Positions 1-6,352 of a DNA stretch of 9,227 nucleotides are shown here, one piece after another. Numbering within the stretch: the first letter of the stretch is position 1; each line of letters starts with the position of its first letter. Source of the DNA: Comamonadaceae bacterium (GTDB lineage: Bacteria; Pseudomonadota; Gammaproteobacteria; Burkholderiales; Burkholderiaceae_C); NCBI GenBank assembly GCA_947464665.1, contig CANHXV010000077.1, positions 1 through 9,227 of the forward strand, in the 5' to 3' direction. The notes beneath the pieces are model-generated. The model worked only from the letters and a program-made list of their open reading frames with translations. It ran no database searches and was not told where the DNA came from. The position numbers and the translations under genes are program-made.

Positions 1-947
1 GCTTGGTGAATCAGTTCAAATGAAATATAGGTATCTGCATCTACAAACGTTGGCTTGCGCTTGAAGCGAGCCTCAAATGCTTTCACAAAAGCGGCGTTAC
101 GCTCACCAGGCATGGACCAATAATAGCTTTGAGCAGATACGATACCGGCGGTTGTGTCACCTTGAGCGTCAATCAACATTTCGTTGGTTGAGAATACGGA
201 AAAAACCGTTTTGTATTTGGAAAATAAGCCAAAGGGTTGCTGTTGTTTGGCCAAAGTCACGCCTGCTGAACCTGGATAGAGAACCATCAAACCATCTGCT
301 GGTTTGACCAGCAATTGAGAAATAAAGCTGCCAACGTCTGGCGCGCCTGGCGGAGAAAACACAACCTTCTGGACTTTGCCACCATTCTCTTCAACCAGTT
401 GTGTGAATTTCTTTGCATAGTCGTGTCCCAACGCATAGTCGGCCATGTAAAGATCCCAAGTCTTTGCAGGATTCTCTTTCAGCAAAGAGCGCAGGCTGTT
501 CACAAATGCCGAGTCGTTGTGACCGACTCGGAAATAATTTGCCTGACAGCTTTTGCCCGTCAAATCATCTGCGGCAGAAGTGGTATCGACGAAAATGGCG
601 TTCATGGCGGCTAGCCTGGGTGAAAGTGCGAGCGACGTACTAGAGCTGCTCAAACCAGTAAAGATGTTAGCGCCTTGTTGCTCCACCAATCTATTGGCTG
701 CAGCCAATGCAGCTGCTGGTGTACCTGCATGTGATTGCGATACAAGCTCATATTTACGACCTAAGACGCCACCTCTGGCATTCAGATTTTCAATGGCCAA
801 AGTTGCGCCATCTCTGATGAAAGGCGCGAATACGGCAAACGGACCTGAATCAAAATTGATCAGGCCTATCTTGACTGTTTCTTGCGCAATGACACTACCC
901 TGCATAACCACTGAGGCTATGGCTGCTGTGAGAAATTTACGAATCAT
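1..947 (-). CDS. Liv-type ABC transporter periplasmic substrate-binding protein (3' end outside window)
   Basis: This is the periplasmic receptor of the ABC importer encoded just upstream; it would capture the solute and deliver it to the two permeases. The frame is open from ATG 947 to the window edge: 315 codons are visible, and receptors of this family usually have about 380-400 residues, so the C-terminus is missing. Residues 1-21 form a signal peptide (MIRKF, hydrophobic core, probable cleavage after VIA). The mature part starts with a beta strand VKIGLI, then INFDSGPFA, and contains NARGGVLGRKYEL near 56-68, typical of type I periplasmic binding proteins. A motif near 121-140 (DTTSAADDL, then GKSCQANYFR) is typical of amide/aromatic-acid/branched-chain receptors. 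The start is supported by an excellent Shine-Dalgarno sequence. It is the last gene of the operon, 19 bp after livF. The ligand is unknown; I would not assume leucine. Confidence 0.9.
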   Translation of the reverse strand, partial: MIRKFLTAAIASVVMQGSVIAQETVKIGLINFDSGPFAVFAPFIRDGATLAIENLNARGGVLGRKYELVSQSHAGTPAAALAAANRLVEQQGANIFTGLSSSSTSLALSPRLAAMNAIFVDTTSAADDLTGKSCQANYFRVGHNDSAFVNSLRSLLKENPAKTWDLYMADYALGHDYAKKFTQLVEENGGKVQKVVFSPPGAPDVGSFISQLLVKPADGLMVLYPGSAGVTLAKQQQPFGLFSKYKTVFSVFSTNEMLIDAQGDTTAGIVSAQSYYWSMPGERNAAFVKAFEARFKRKPTFVDADTYISFELIHQ

Positions 948-952
948 GAAAG

Positions 953-959
953 TCTCCTT
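953..959 (-). promoter_or_regulatory. Ribosome binding site of the receptor gene
   Basis: The minus strand reads AAGGAGA, and six bases separate GGAG from ATG 947. It is among the best Shine-Dalgarno matches in the window. This fits the need for more receptor than permease or ATPase from the same message. Confidence 0.75.
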
Positions 960-966
960 AGTTAAA

Positions 967-1662
967 TTAAAAAGCCAAGGCAGCTTGATGCTGCTCTTTA
1001 TCTATGTTCTCTGTCAGGCCGCGGTCGATGATTTCGCCTTTGGCCATGACGACAAATCGCTGACTGACCCTGCGCACCAAATTCAAGTGCTGCTCCACCA
1101 TCAAAAGTCCCGTGCCCTCGGCACGAATCTCATTGAAAATTCGGGCTAATTCATCCACCAAAACGGGGGACAGACCTTCAGATGGCTCATCCAAAAGCAA
1201 AACGCGAGGGTTGCCCAGCAAAGCACGGCCAACCGCTAACATTTGTTGCTGGCCACCACTTAAAGCGTTACCCATCTTTTCCTGTCGTTCTTCTAATACG
1301 GGAAAAAGTTTGAAAACAGAACGCATGTCCCAACGACCTTGACGGCCCGTTGCAGCACCCAATCGCAAGTTATCACCGACCGTCAGGTGGGGCAATATCA
1401 TTCGACCTTGTGGGGAAATCGTCACCCCGTACTTAGCTGCCATAAAAGCAGGCTTGCTGTTCAAAATTTTCCCGTCAACTTCAAGGATGCCCTTGCTGAT
1501 GGTGGTTCCGCCAAAGAAAGACATGATGAGGGTTGACTTTCCAGCACCATTTTTCCCAACCACCGCAACAGATTCACCCTCGTGAACTTCGAGATCAATA
1601 TTGCGCAATACAACAGACTTACCATACCCGGCACTCAAACCTTGAACTCGAATAAAGCTCAT
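967..1662 (-). CDS. livF: Liv-type ABC transporter ATP-binding protein (LivF)
   Basis: This is a cytoplasmic ATPase that pairs with LivG to power uptake through LivH/LivM. It has 231 residues, normal for LivF. Visible motifs: Walker A GKNGAGKST at 36-44, Q-loop Q85 in SPQGR, ABC signature LSGGQ at 134-138, Walker B VLLLDE at 154-159 followed by PSEGLSP, and H-loop H192 in VEQH. The PSEGLSP sequence after Walker B is typical of LivF rather than LivG. The frame could also open at TTG 1677, but that codon sits on the Shine-Dalgarno GGAGG (1671-1675), which is eight bases before ATG 1662, so I take 1662 as the start. The gene lies 73 bp after livG and 19 bp before the receptor gene, on the same strand. 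Family assignment is firm; the substrate is not known. Confidence 0.93.
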   Translation of the reverse strand: MSFIRVQGLSAGYGKSVVLRNIDLEVHEGESVAVVGKNGAGKSTLIMSFFGGTTISKGILEVDGKILNSKPAFMAAKYGVTISPQGRMILPHLTVGDNLRLGAATGRQGRWDMRSVFKLFPVLEERQEKMGNALSGGQQQMLAVGRALLGNPRVLLLDEPSEGLSPVLVDELARIFNEIRAEGTGLLMVEQHLNLVRRVSQRFVVMAKGEIIDRGLTENIDKEQHQAALAF

Positions 1663-1735
1663 GAAAGTGCCCTCCAAAGGGCTGTATCTAATGAAGTCTT
1701 TGTCATCTGCATCAACAAGTTATTTGGAAAATTCC

Positions 1736-2434
1736 TCATGCGCTCGATCCAAGATAGGCAGAAATGACTTCTGGATGACCCCGAACTTCTGCGGGAGTTC
1801 CAGTGGTTAGCAATCTACCCAAGTCCAATGCAGTGATGGCATCGCAAAATTTAAAAACTGCTTCGACGTCATGCTCTACAACCAATGCCGTGACATTGCG
1901 TTGACGAACAACCGCCAACAAATGTTCAAATAGCTTGACAGTCTCAGCTGTCGACAATCCTGCTGCAGGTTCGTCCAGTAGCATGAGGCTGGGTTGTCCA
2001 ACCAAGGCGAGCGCAATGTCAACCCGTCGCTGATCACCGTATGCAATGCTGTCTGCCATCAAGTCATACATGTCATTGAGTTCAAGCGTGTCCAAAATGC
2101 TGTGCAAATTCTTTTCTCCCAACTGAGTTGCAACCATCTCAAGTTGTTGACCCACCGTGATTCCAGGAAAAATACTGGTGCGCTGAAAAGAGCGCGACAT
2201 TCCCATTCGACGTCGCCATTCAATAGGGCGTGACGTGATGTCAATGCCATTCATGAACACCCGTCCTTGCGTCGGTTTACATCGACCCGTGATAGCGTCC
2301 ATCAATGTGGACTTACCCGCACCATTGGGGCCAATCACACCATGCAATAAACCCTTTTGAGACACCGCCAGATTCACGGCATCTAAGGCTTTAACGCTGC
2401 CATACGACACACTGAGATCTTCAATTCGAAGCAT
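1736..2434 (-). CDS. livG: Liv-type ABC transporter ATP-binding protein (LivG)
   Basis: This is the second cytoplasmic ATPase of the importer. It has 232 residues, somewhat shorter than the roughly 255 of enteric LivG. Motifs: Walker A GPNGAGKST at 35-43, Q-loop Q84 in RSFQRTS, a degenerate signature AYGDQ at 131-135 followed by RRVDIALAL, Walker B LMLLDE at 150-155 with PAAGLS after it, and H188 in VEHD. The YGDQRR form of the signature and PAAGLS are diagnostic of LivG and distinguish it from LivF. ATG 2434 lies inside the end of livM, a 14-bp overlap, so translation is probably coupled. No strong ribosome-binding site is visible there (only GGGGCG a few bases upstream), which fits coupling. 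A 73-bp gap without a recognisable gene follows. Confidence 0.93.
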   Translation of the reverse strand: MLRIEDLSVSYGSVKALDAVNLAVSQKGLLHGVIGPNGAGKSTLMDAITGRCKPTQGRVFMNGIDITSRPIEWRRRMGMSRSFQRTSIFPGITVGQQLEMVATQLGEKNLHSILDTLELNDMYDLMADSIAYGDQRRVDIALALVGQPSLMLLDEPAAGLSTAETVKLFEHLLAVVRQRNVTALVVEHDVEAVFKFCDAITALDLGRLLTTGTPAEVRGHPEVISAYLGSSA

Positions 2435-3428
2435 GATGACGCCCCGTTAAGCGGTTAATCCCGCTTTGCACAAACCCCATAGCACCTTTTGGAAATGCCA
2501 CTACGACGATCACCACGCCCAAACCTGTTAACAATTCAAGGTGTCCGCTGGCACCAAACTGATCCTGACCAATTGTGTAAAGAAGAGCACCCAAAATAGG
2601 CCCCGTCACGACCGTCGCCCCACCAATCAACATGGACACCAACGAGTTAGCGCCCGTTGTAAAGTCCAGTAACTCGGGCGATGCAAACGCAGAATGCAAA
2701 CCCACCAGCAAACCAGAAACGGCAGCAATGAAACCTGCCAATCCAAAAGCCAGTACCCTTGGAACATAGGTATTGAAACCGGAGAAGCGCATCCGCTCTT
2801 CATTGGCCTTGGTAGCGCGCAAAATCTCTCCGGCCCGAGACTGGCCGACCCACCAAGCCAATAACATCACACCGCAAAGCGCCAGCCATGCCACCGTCCA
2901 AAAGTTAGCTGGACGCGCCAATTCAGCTTGCGTCATCCCAAAAAAGTTGCCACTCCAATTCAAGGTGAGGCCATCATCTGCCCCTGTCACCTCTCGGTAA
3001 GCGGTGAGCTTGACCACTGAATGCAGCATTTGGGCCAAGGCCAATGTCATCATGGCAAATGGCAGAGGTCTTGCGCGAACCAACACCATGCCAATGAGCA
3101 AGCTGATCAGCGTAGAGGAGGCCAGACAAAATACAGCTGCGCTAGTGACATCCCAATTGAAATGCATCACCGCAATGCCAAATAAATAGGTTGCACCGCC
3201 CGTAAAACCTGCTGCACCAAACATAATGAGGCCACACTGATGGGCTAAAAATCCAATGGAAAGCGCAGCAATGCCCAGCGTGATGGCATTGATGAAAAGA
3301 CCTAAATAGAAGGTGCTTTTGATAAGGCTTGGAATGGCCAAACCAGACAGTACGATGATCAGTATGACCACAGACATAAAGATTTTGGAAGATCCAACTG
3401 TGGAAAAAAGAGACGTGTTCTTCATCAT
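2421..3428 (-). CDS. livM: Liv-type ABC transporter permease (LivM)
   Basis: This is an inner-membrane permease that forms the translocation path with LivH. It has 335 residues and many hydrophobic helices (for example 17-33, 43-63, 97-116, 176-194, 224-246, 262-285, 299-312). Family landmarks are FGAAGFTGGATY near 70-81, GADDGLTL near 149-156 (the usual TGG.DGL motif), the cytoplasmic loop RAGEILRATKANEERM at 198-213 that contacts the ATPase, and IGGATVVTGPILGALL at 268-283. The frame is open well upstream of the true start, but that part reads through livH in another frame and is not protein-like. ATG 3428 overlaps the livH stop as ATGA, the classic coupled junction; a second ATG follows at once at 3425. 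Its 3' end overlaps livG by 14 bp. Confidence 0.92.
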   Translation of the reverse strand: MMKNTSLFSTVGSSKIFMSVVILIIVLSGLAIPSLIKSTFYLGLFINAITLGIAALSIGFLAHQCGLIMFGAAGFTGGATYLFGIAVMHFNWDVTSAAVFCLASSTLISLLIGMVLVRARPLPFAMMTLALAQMLHSVVKLTAYREVTGADDGLTLNWSGNFFGMTQAELARPANFWTVAWLALCGVMLLAWWVGQSRAGEILRATKANEERMRFSGFNTYVPRVLAFGLAGFIAAVSGLLVGLHSAFASPELLDFTTGANSLVSMLIGGATVVTGPILGALLYTIGQDQFGASGHLELLTGLGVVIVVVAFPKGAMGFVQSGINRLTGRHHASN

Positions 3429-4297
3429 GCAACCCGCCCTTTTCCAAAACCTTGAGGGCGCCACAGTAAGACAAAGAACAACAGCAAGTAAGGCGTCATC
3501 ACCGACATCAAAGGCGAGACAATGCTGCCAATGACTTGAATGAAACCATAGACCACCGAGGCCGCAATGGCGCCGCCAATGCTGCCTAAGCCCCCCACCA
3601 CGACAACAATAAGGCAACTGATCAGAATGTTTGCGCCCATGTTGGGGTCCACGGACAGATAAGGCCCAGCCAAAACACCTGCCAGACCTGAAAAACCAGT
3701 CCCCAAACAAACCACAAACAAACTCAATCTGTCTGTGTTCACACCCATCATGCGTGCCACCATTGGCAATTGACTCACAGCCCGCACATGCATGCCTGAC
3801 TTTGTCCACTTCAGCCAAGCAGCTAACAACGCACAAGTGCCAAAACCCACCAAGATCAAAAATAGTCGGTATGCCGGATAGGGTTGGCCGAACAGATCTA
3901 CCGCCCCAGACAGTGCAGGTGGCATGGCCACAGAGAGGGGTGAAGTTCCCCAAGTTGTATTAACCACATGCCCCAAAATTAGCGCAAGGCCAAACGTGAT
4001 CAAGGCCACATCCATGTGTGCTCTTTTTTGCAGCGGACGTAACACCGCGTATTCAAAAACAACACCCAGGCCCGCCAATAAAAATGGAACCATGGCCAAG
4101 GCCACCCAAAAATCGAACCTTGCTGCTACTGCAAAACCAAGGTAAGCCCCCAGCATGTACAAAGCGCCATGCGCAAAGTTCATGACATCTCGTAAACCAA
4201 AGATGAGTGCCAAGCCACTTGCCAAAATGGTCAGTAGCGATGACAAGGCCAATGCATTGGCCAGTTGGATGATAGAAAAGCTTTGTAATAAATCCAT
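3425..4297 (-). CDS. livH: Liv-type ABC transporter permease (LivH)
   Basis: This is an inner-membrane permease, the partner of LivM, with 290 residues, the normal length. It starts with a hydrophobic helix (ALALSSLLTILASGLALIFG, 15-34), followed by the family hallmark LRDVMNFAHGALYMLGAY at 35-52. Later come VVVVGGLGSIGGA near 226-238 and a C-terminal LLLFFVLLWRPQGFGKG, the usual LivH ending. It is the first gene of the leftward operon, so the promoter should lie in the divergent region to its right. No strong Shine-Dalgarno precedes ATG 4297; upstream is TTGAATTGAAATT. Its stop shares bases with the livM start. Confidence 0.93.
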   Translation of the reverse strand: MDLLQSFSIIQLANALALSSLLTILASGLALIFGLRDVMNFAHGALYMLGAYLGFAVAARFDFWVALAMVPFLLAGLGVVFEYAVLRPLQKRAHMDVALITFGLALILGHVVNTTWGTSPLSVAMPPALSGAVDLFGQPYPAYRLFLILVGFGTCALLAAWLKWTKSGMHVRAVSQLPMVARMMGVNTDRLSLFVVCLGTGFSGLAGVLAGPYLSVDPNMGANILISCLIVVVVGGLGSIGGAIAASVVYGFIQVIGSIVSPLMSVMTPYLLLFFVLLWRPQGFGKGRVA

Positions 4298-4401
4298 AAT
4301 TTCAATTCAAGGAATATGGGGTTTCTACTTACCTCCGTGGCCTCGATTTCTGCGCTTGATCCTAGGTTCGATCCTTCTCAAAATCAAATCAAATAATCTG
4401 A

Positions 4402-4430
4402 AGTATTGTTCAACATATACGTCCTCTCAA
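4402..4430 (-). promoter_or_regulatory. Candidate sigma-70 promoter for the liv operon
   Basis: The minus strand reads TTGAGA (4430-4425, five of six matches to the -35 consensus), a 17-bp spacer, then AATACT (4407-4402, four of six matches to the -10 consensus). Initiation would fall near 4395, giving a leader of about 98 nt before livH. The spacing is ideal but the -10 box is only fair. This was found by eye with no scoring against background. Confidence 0.35.
4403..4420. promoter_or_regulatory. Candidate operator palindrome
   Basis: TGTT-C-AACA at 4407-4415 is a perfect inverted repeat around one base. GTAT (4403-4406) and ATAC (4417-4420) flank it as an outer pair, offset by half a base from the inner centre. 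It covers the -10 side of the candidate liv promoter, where a repressor would block it. It is short and could be chance; the regulator family is not identifiable. Confidence 0.25.
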
Positions 4431-4470
4431 ATGGTCTATGGGATGACGAACTTTTAGACGCAGAGCTCAC

Positions 4471-4499
4471 TCTTCTTTGTGAAGAATCGTTCAGATAAT
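4471..4499 (+). promoter_or_regulatory. Weak candidate promoter for the Bug receptor/crotonase pair
   Basis: GATAAT at 4494-4499 matches five of six -10 positions. No good -35 box lies at the correct distance; the best is the T-rich TCTTCT at 4471-4476, 17 bp upstream. A TTGTGA at 4477 is too close. Transcription would start near 4506, about 70 nt before ATG 4578. An activator may be needed. Confidence 0.22.
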
Positions 4500-4577
4500 T
4501 TTATTTGTCTCACATGGAGCCATGCAGTACCCTCAAGCCGTATCTGAATCATGAACTTCACCATCCGAGACTTGTCT

Positions 4578-5543
4578 ATGCTCAAACACTTTATCTGCGG
4601 CATTGCCTGCACAGCTTCTATGCTGTGGTCAATACTCGCACAAGCGCAAAATTTCCCCATCAAACCGATCACCTTGGTTGCGCCGTTTCCAGCGGGTTCT
4701 GTCACTGACAGCGTGACGCGTATCGTGGCCAAAGCACTGTCGGAGTCAATAGGGCAAGCGGTCATTGTGGACAACAAGGCCGGCGCCCAAGGCACCATTG
4801 GCGCAGCCTTTGTGGCCAATGCCAAGCCCGATGGCTACACCCTCTTGATGGGCTCATCCGTCATGTTTGTCGCCAAAGGCATGTTCAAAACACTCTCTTA
4901 CGATCCCATGGAAAGTTTTGTGCCGGTGGCGGGATTAGGATCTACGGCCATGATGTTTTTGGTGGCGCAATCCTCGCCACTCAAAACCATGGCAGACCTC
5001 GCCAAGGAAGCCAAAATTGCCAAGCAACATGTCAGCATGGCCTACGGCTCTCCAAGCGGCCAAGTAGCTGTGGCGCTCTTCTCGTCTGTGACCCAATCAG
5101 AGCCAATTGCTGTCAGTTATCGCGGCATTCCTCAAGCCATCACAGACATGCTTGGCGGTCAAGTTCAAGTGGCCGTTGTGGACATTGGCAGCGGCATGGC
5201 ACAAGTCAATGGACAGAAAGCGCGCGCTTTGGCCATATCCGCGGCAAACAGATCTGGTAGTGCACCTCAAGTGCCGACGCTTCAAGAAATATTTCCCAAC
5301 GCCACGGGCTCGCTAGAAACCATCATTGCGGTGCAGGCACCAGCAGGTACGCCGGCCAGCGTGGTTGAAAAACTGGACGCCGCTTTTCAAAAAGCCATGA
5401 GCTCACCCGAAGTCAAGGCCCAATTTCAGGTGCTCAACACCAGTGTTTTGTCACTCTCTAGCAAACAACTGCAAGATCGACTGCGCGCAGACAACCCACG
5501 TTGGACCCAACTGATGGTCCAAGCAGGTATCGAACCTCAGTGA
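4578..5543 (+). CDS. Bug-family (TctC-like) periplasmic solute-binding protein
   Basis: Bug proteins are periplasmic receptors for carboxylates and related small molecules, the extracytoplasmic part of tripartite tricarboxylate transporters (TTT). From ATG 4578 it has 321 residues, typical of the family. Residues 1-23 form a signal peptide with a hydrophobic core and likely cleavage after AQA. Family blocks: ITLVAPFPAGSVTDSVTRIV (31-50), the ligand-embracing loop region; KAGAQGTIGAAFVANAKPDG (67-86), then YTLLMG; YRGIPQAITDMLGGQVQV (181-198); and APAGTPASVVEKLDAAFQKA near 254-273. ATG 4551 in the same frame would add MNFTIRDLS but has no ribosome-binding site and puts an acidic residue before the signal peptide. 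ATG 4578 has GAGA seven bases upstream, so I prefer it. No TctA/TctB membrane genes are in the window, so it is an orphan receptor here, as is common in Bordetella-type genomes. A crotonase gene follows 37 bp later. Confidence 0.9.
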   Translation: MLKHFICGIACTASMLWSILAQAQNFPIKPITLVAPFPAGSVTDSVTRIVAKALSESIGQAVIVDNKAGAQGTIGAAFVANAKPDGYTLLMGSSVMFVAKGMFKTLSYDPMESFVPVAGLGSTAMMFLVAQSSPLKTMADLAKEAKIAKQHVSMAYGSPSGQVAVALFSSVTQSEPIAVSYRGIPQAITDMLGGQVQVAVVDIGSGMAQVNGQKARALAISAANRSGSAPQVPTLQEIFPNATGSLETIIAVQAPAGTPASVVEKLDAAFQKAMSSPEVKAQFQVLNTSVLSLSSKQLQDRLRADNPRWTQLMVQAGIEPQ

Positions 5544-5580
5544 TCGAAGCCAATTCTGAATTTCTAAAAAATACATTCAA

Positions 5581-6351
5581 ATGCTGACCTACAAGACCCA
5601 CGAAGGCGTCGCCGAAATTCTGCTCAACAATCCGCCTGTAAATGGTATTACATCCGAGCTGTTAGACCAATTAATGGCATTTCTGCAGCAAGCAGGGGCA
5701 GACCACCAAGTGCGCGCGATCGTGATTGGCAGCGCCATTCCAGGTCGTTTTTGTGGCGGTCTTGATCTGCATAAATTCAGGGAAAGCTCTCCCAGCGAAG
5801 CCTATGAGGTGGTGAATAAACTTTACTTTCAGCTGTATGAGGTCAACTCCAACTTGCCCAAGCCTGTGATTGGCGCCATCACGGGTGCCGTTCGGGGCGG
5901 GGGCATGTCCATCGCCATTACCTGCGACATGTTGGTGGCCTCTGACAATGCCACTTTTGGTTATCCCGAATTGGAAATTGGACTTCTGCCCTCCATCCAC
6001 TTTCATCACTTGCCCCGTCTCGTTGGGAAGCAAAGAGCCTTTGATCTTTTGATGTCAGGTCGAGCGTTTTCAGCGCAAGAAGCACTGTCACTGGGCTTGG
6101 TCAGCAACCTGGTGCCTGAAAACCAAGTTCATCACAAAGCCATGGAGCTGGCCAAGATGTTTGCCAAGAAATCGCCGGAACTCATGCGTTTAGGCAAAGC
6201 TGGATTTATTCGTGCCACTGACAACGGCTATCGTCAAGGCGCAGCCAATGCCGTAGATTTGGTGTCGTCCGTGTTTGGCACCGCCGATTGTGCAGAAGGA
6301 CTTTTAGCGTTTGTAGAAAAACGCAAACCTGTTTGGGGGCAGTCCATTTAA
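5581..6351 (+). CDS. Enoyl-CoA hydratase/isomerase family protein (crotonase fold) with altered active site
   Basis: This is a cytoplasmic acyl-CoA enzyme of 256 residues, the usual crotonase length. NNPPVNGI (16-23) is the first family block; GRFCGGLDLHKF (55-66) supplies one side of the oxyanion hole; TGAVRGGGMSIAITCDM (101-117) supplies the other; FGYPELEIGLLPS (126-138) carries the second catalytic region. In rat mitochondrial enoyl-CoA hydratase the two acid residues are Glu144 (GGGCEL) and Glu164 (QPE), 20 apart. Here the first is Ser110 and the second is retained as Glu130, also 20 apart. The usual GAGGTQRL loop is SIHFHHLPRL (138-147) instead. The reaction may therefore be isomerase-, hydrolase- or lyase-like rather than plain hydration. 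It is probably co-transcribed with the Bug gene, but no clear Shine-Dalgarno is visible (upstream is A-rich). Its stop is one base from the stop of the converging CaiB gene. Confidence 0.87.
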   Translation: MLTYKTHEGVAEILLNNPPVNGITSELLDQLMAFLQQAGADHQVRAIVIGSAIPGRFCGGLDLHKFRESSPSEAYEVVNKLYFQLYEVNSNLPKPVIGAITGAVRGGGMSIAITCDMLVASDNATFGYPELEIGLLPSIHFHHLPRLVGKQRAFDLLMSGRAFSAQEALSLGLVSNLVPENQVHHKAMELAKMFAKKSPELMRLGKAGFIRATDNGYRQGAANAVDLVSSVFGTADCAEGLLAFVEKRKPVWGQSI

Positions 6352-6352
6352 G

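Larger units (their letters stand above)
4298..4577. promoter_or_regulatory. Divergent intergenic control region between livH and the Bug receptor gene
   Basis: This 280-base stretch separates the leftward transporter operon from the rightward receptor/crotonase pair. It is more AT-rich than the flanking genes, especially around 4380-4420, and contains no convincing gene. It must hold the liv promoter and probably that of the rightward pair; the individual candidates are listed separately. If the longer form of the Bug receptor (ATG 4551) is used, the region ends at 4550. No regulator gene lies in the window, so the controlling protein cannot be named. Confidence 0.6.

Noticed and set aside
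553..1149. A 198-codon plus-strand frame
   Set aside because: It lies antisense to the receptor and livF genes, which have clear family motifs and good ribosome-binding sites. Its own translation shows no recognisable domain.
1663..1735. The 73-base gap between livG and livF as a hidden gene or attenuator
   Set aside because: I saw no hairpin with a T run and no short frame with a good ribosome-binding site other than the livF start itself.
3429..3953. N-terminal extension of livM by 175 codons
   Set aside because: The stretch overlaps livH in another frame, is rich in Cys, His and Trp without membrane pattern, and the ATGA junction at 3428 gives the normal family length.
1..4297. Calling the transporter specific for leucine/isoleucine/valine
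   Set aside because: Liv-type systems carry many substrates (amides, urea, aromatic and other acids), and the catabolic neighbourhood argues for an organic acid. The gene symbols show family only.
4365..4374. GGTTCGATCC, resembling the T-loop of a tRNA
   Set aside because: The flanking bases do not form a five-pair T stem, and no anticodon arm or acceptor end is present upstream or downstream, so it is not a tRNA or a clear attachment-site remnant.
4454..4825. A 123-codon minus-strand frame over the control region and the Bug signal peptide
   Set aside because: It runs antisense to the Bug gene, has no family motif and is probably a shadow frame.
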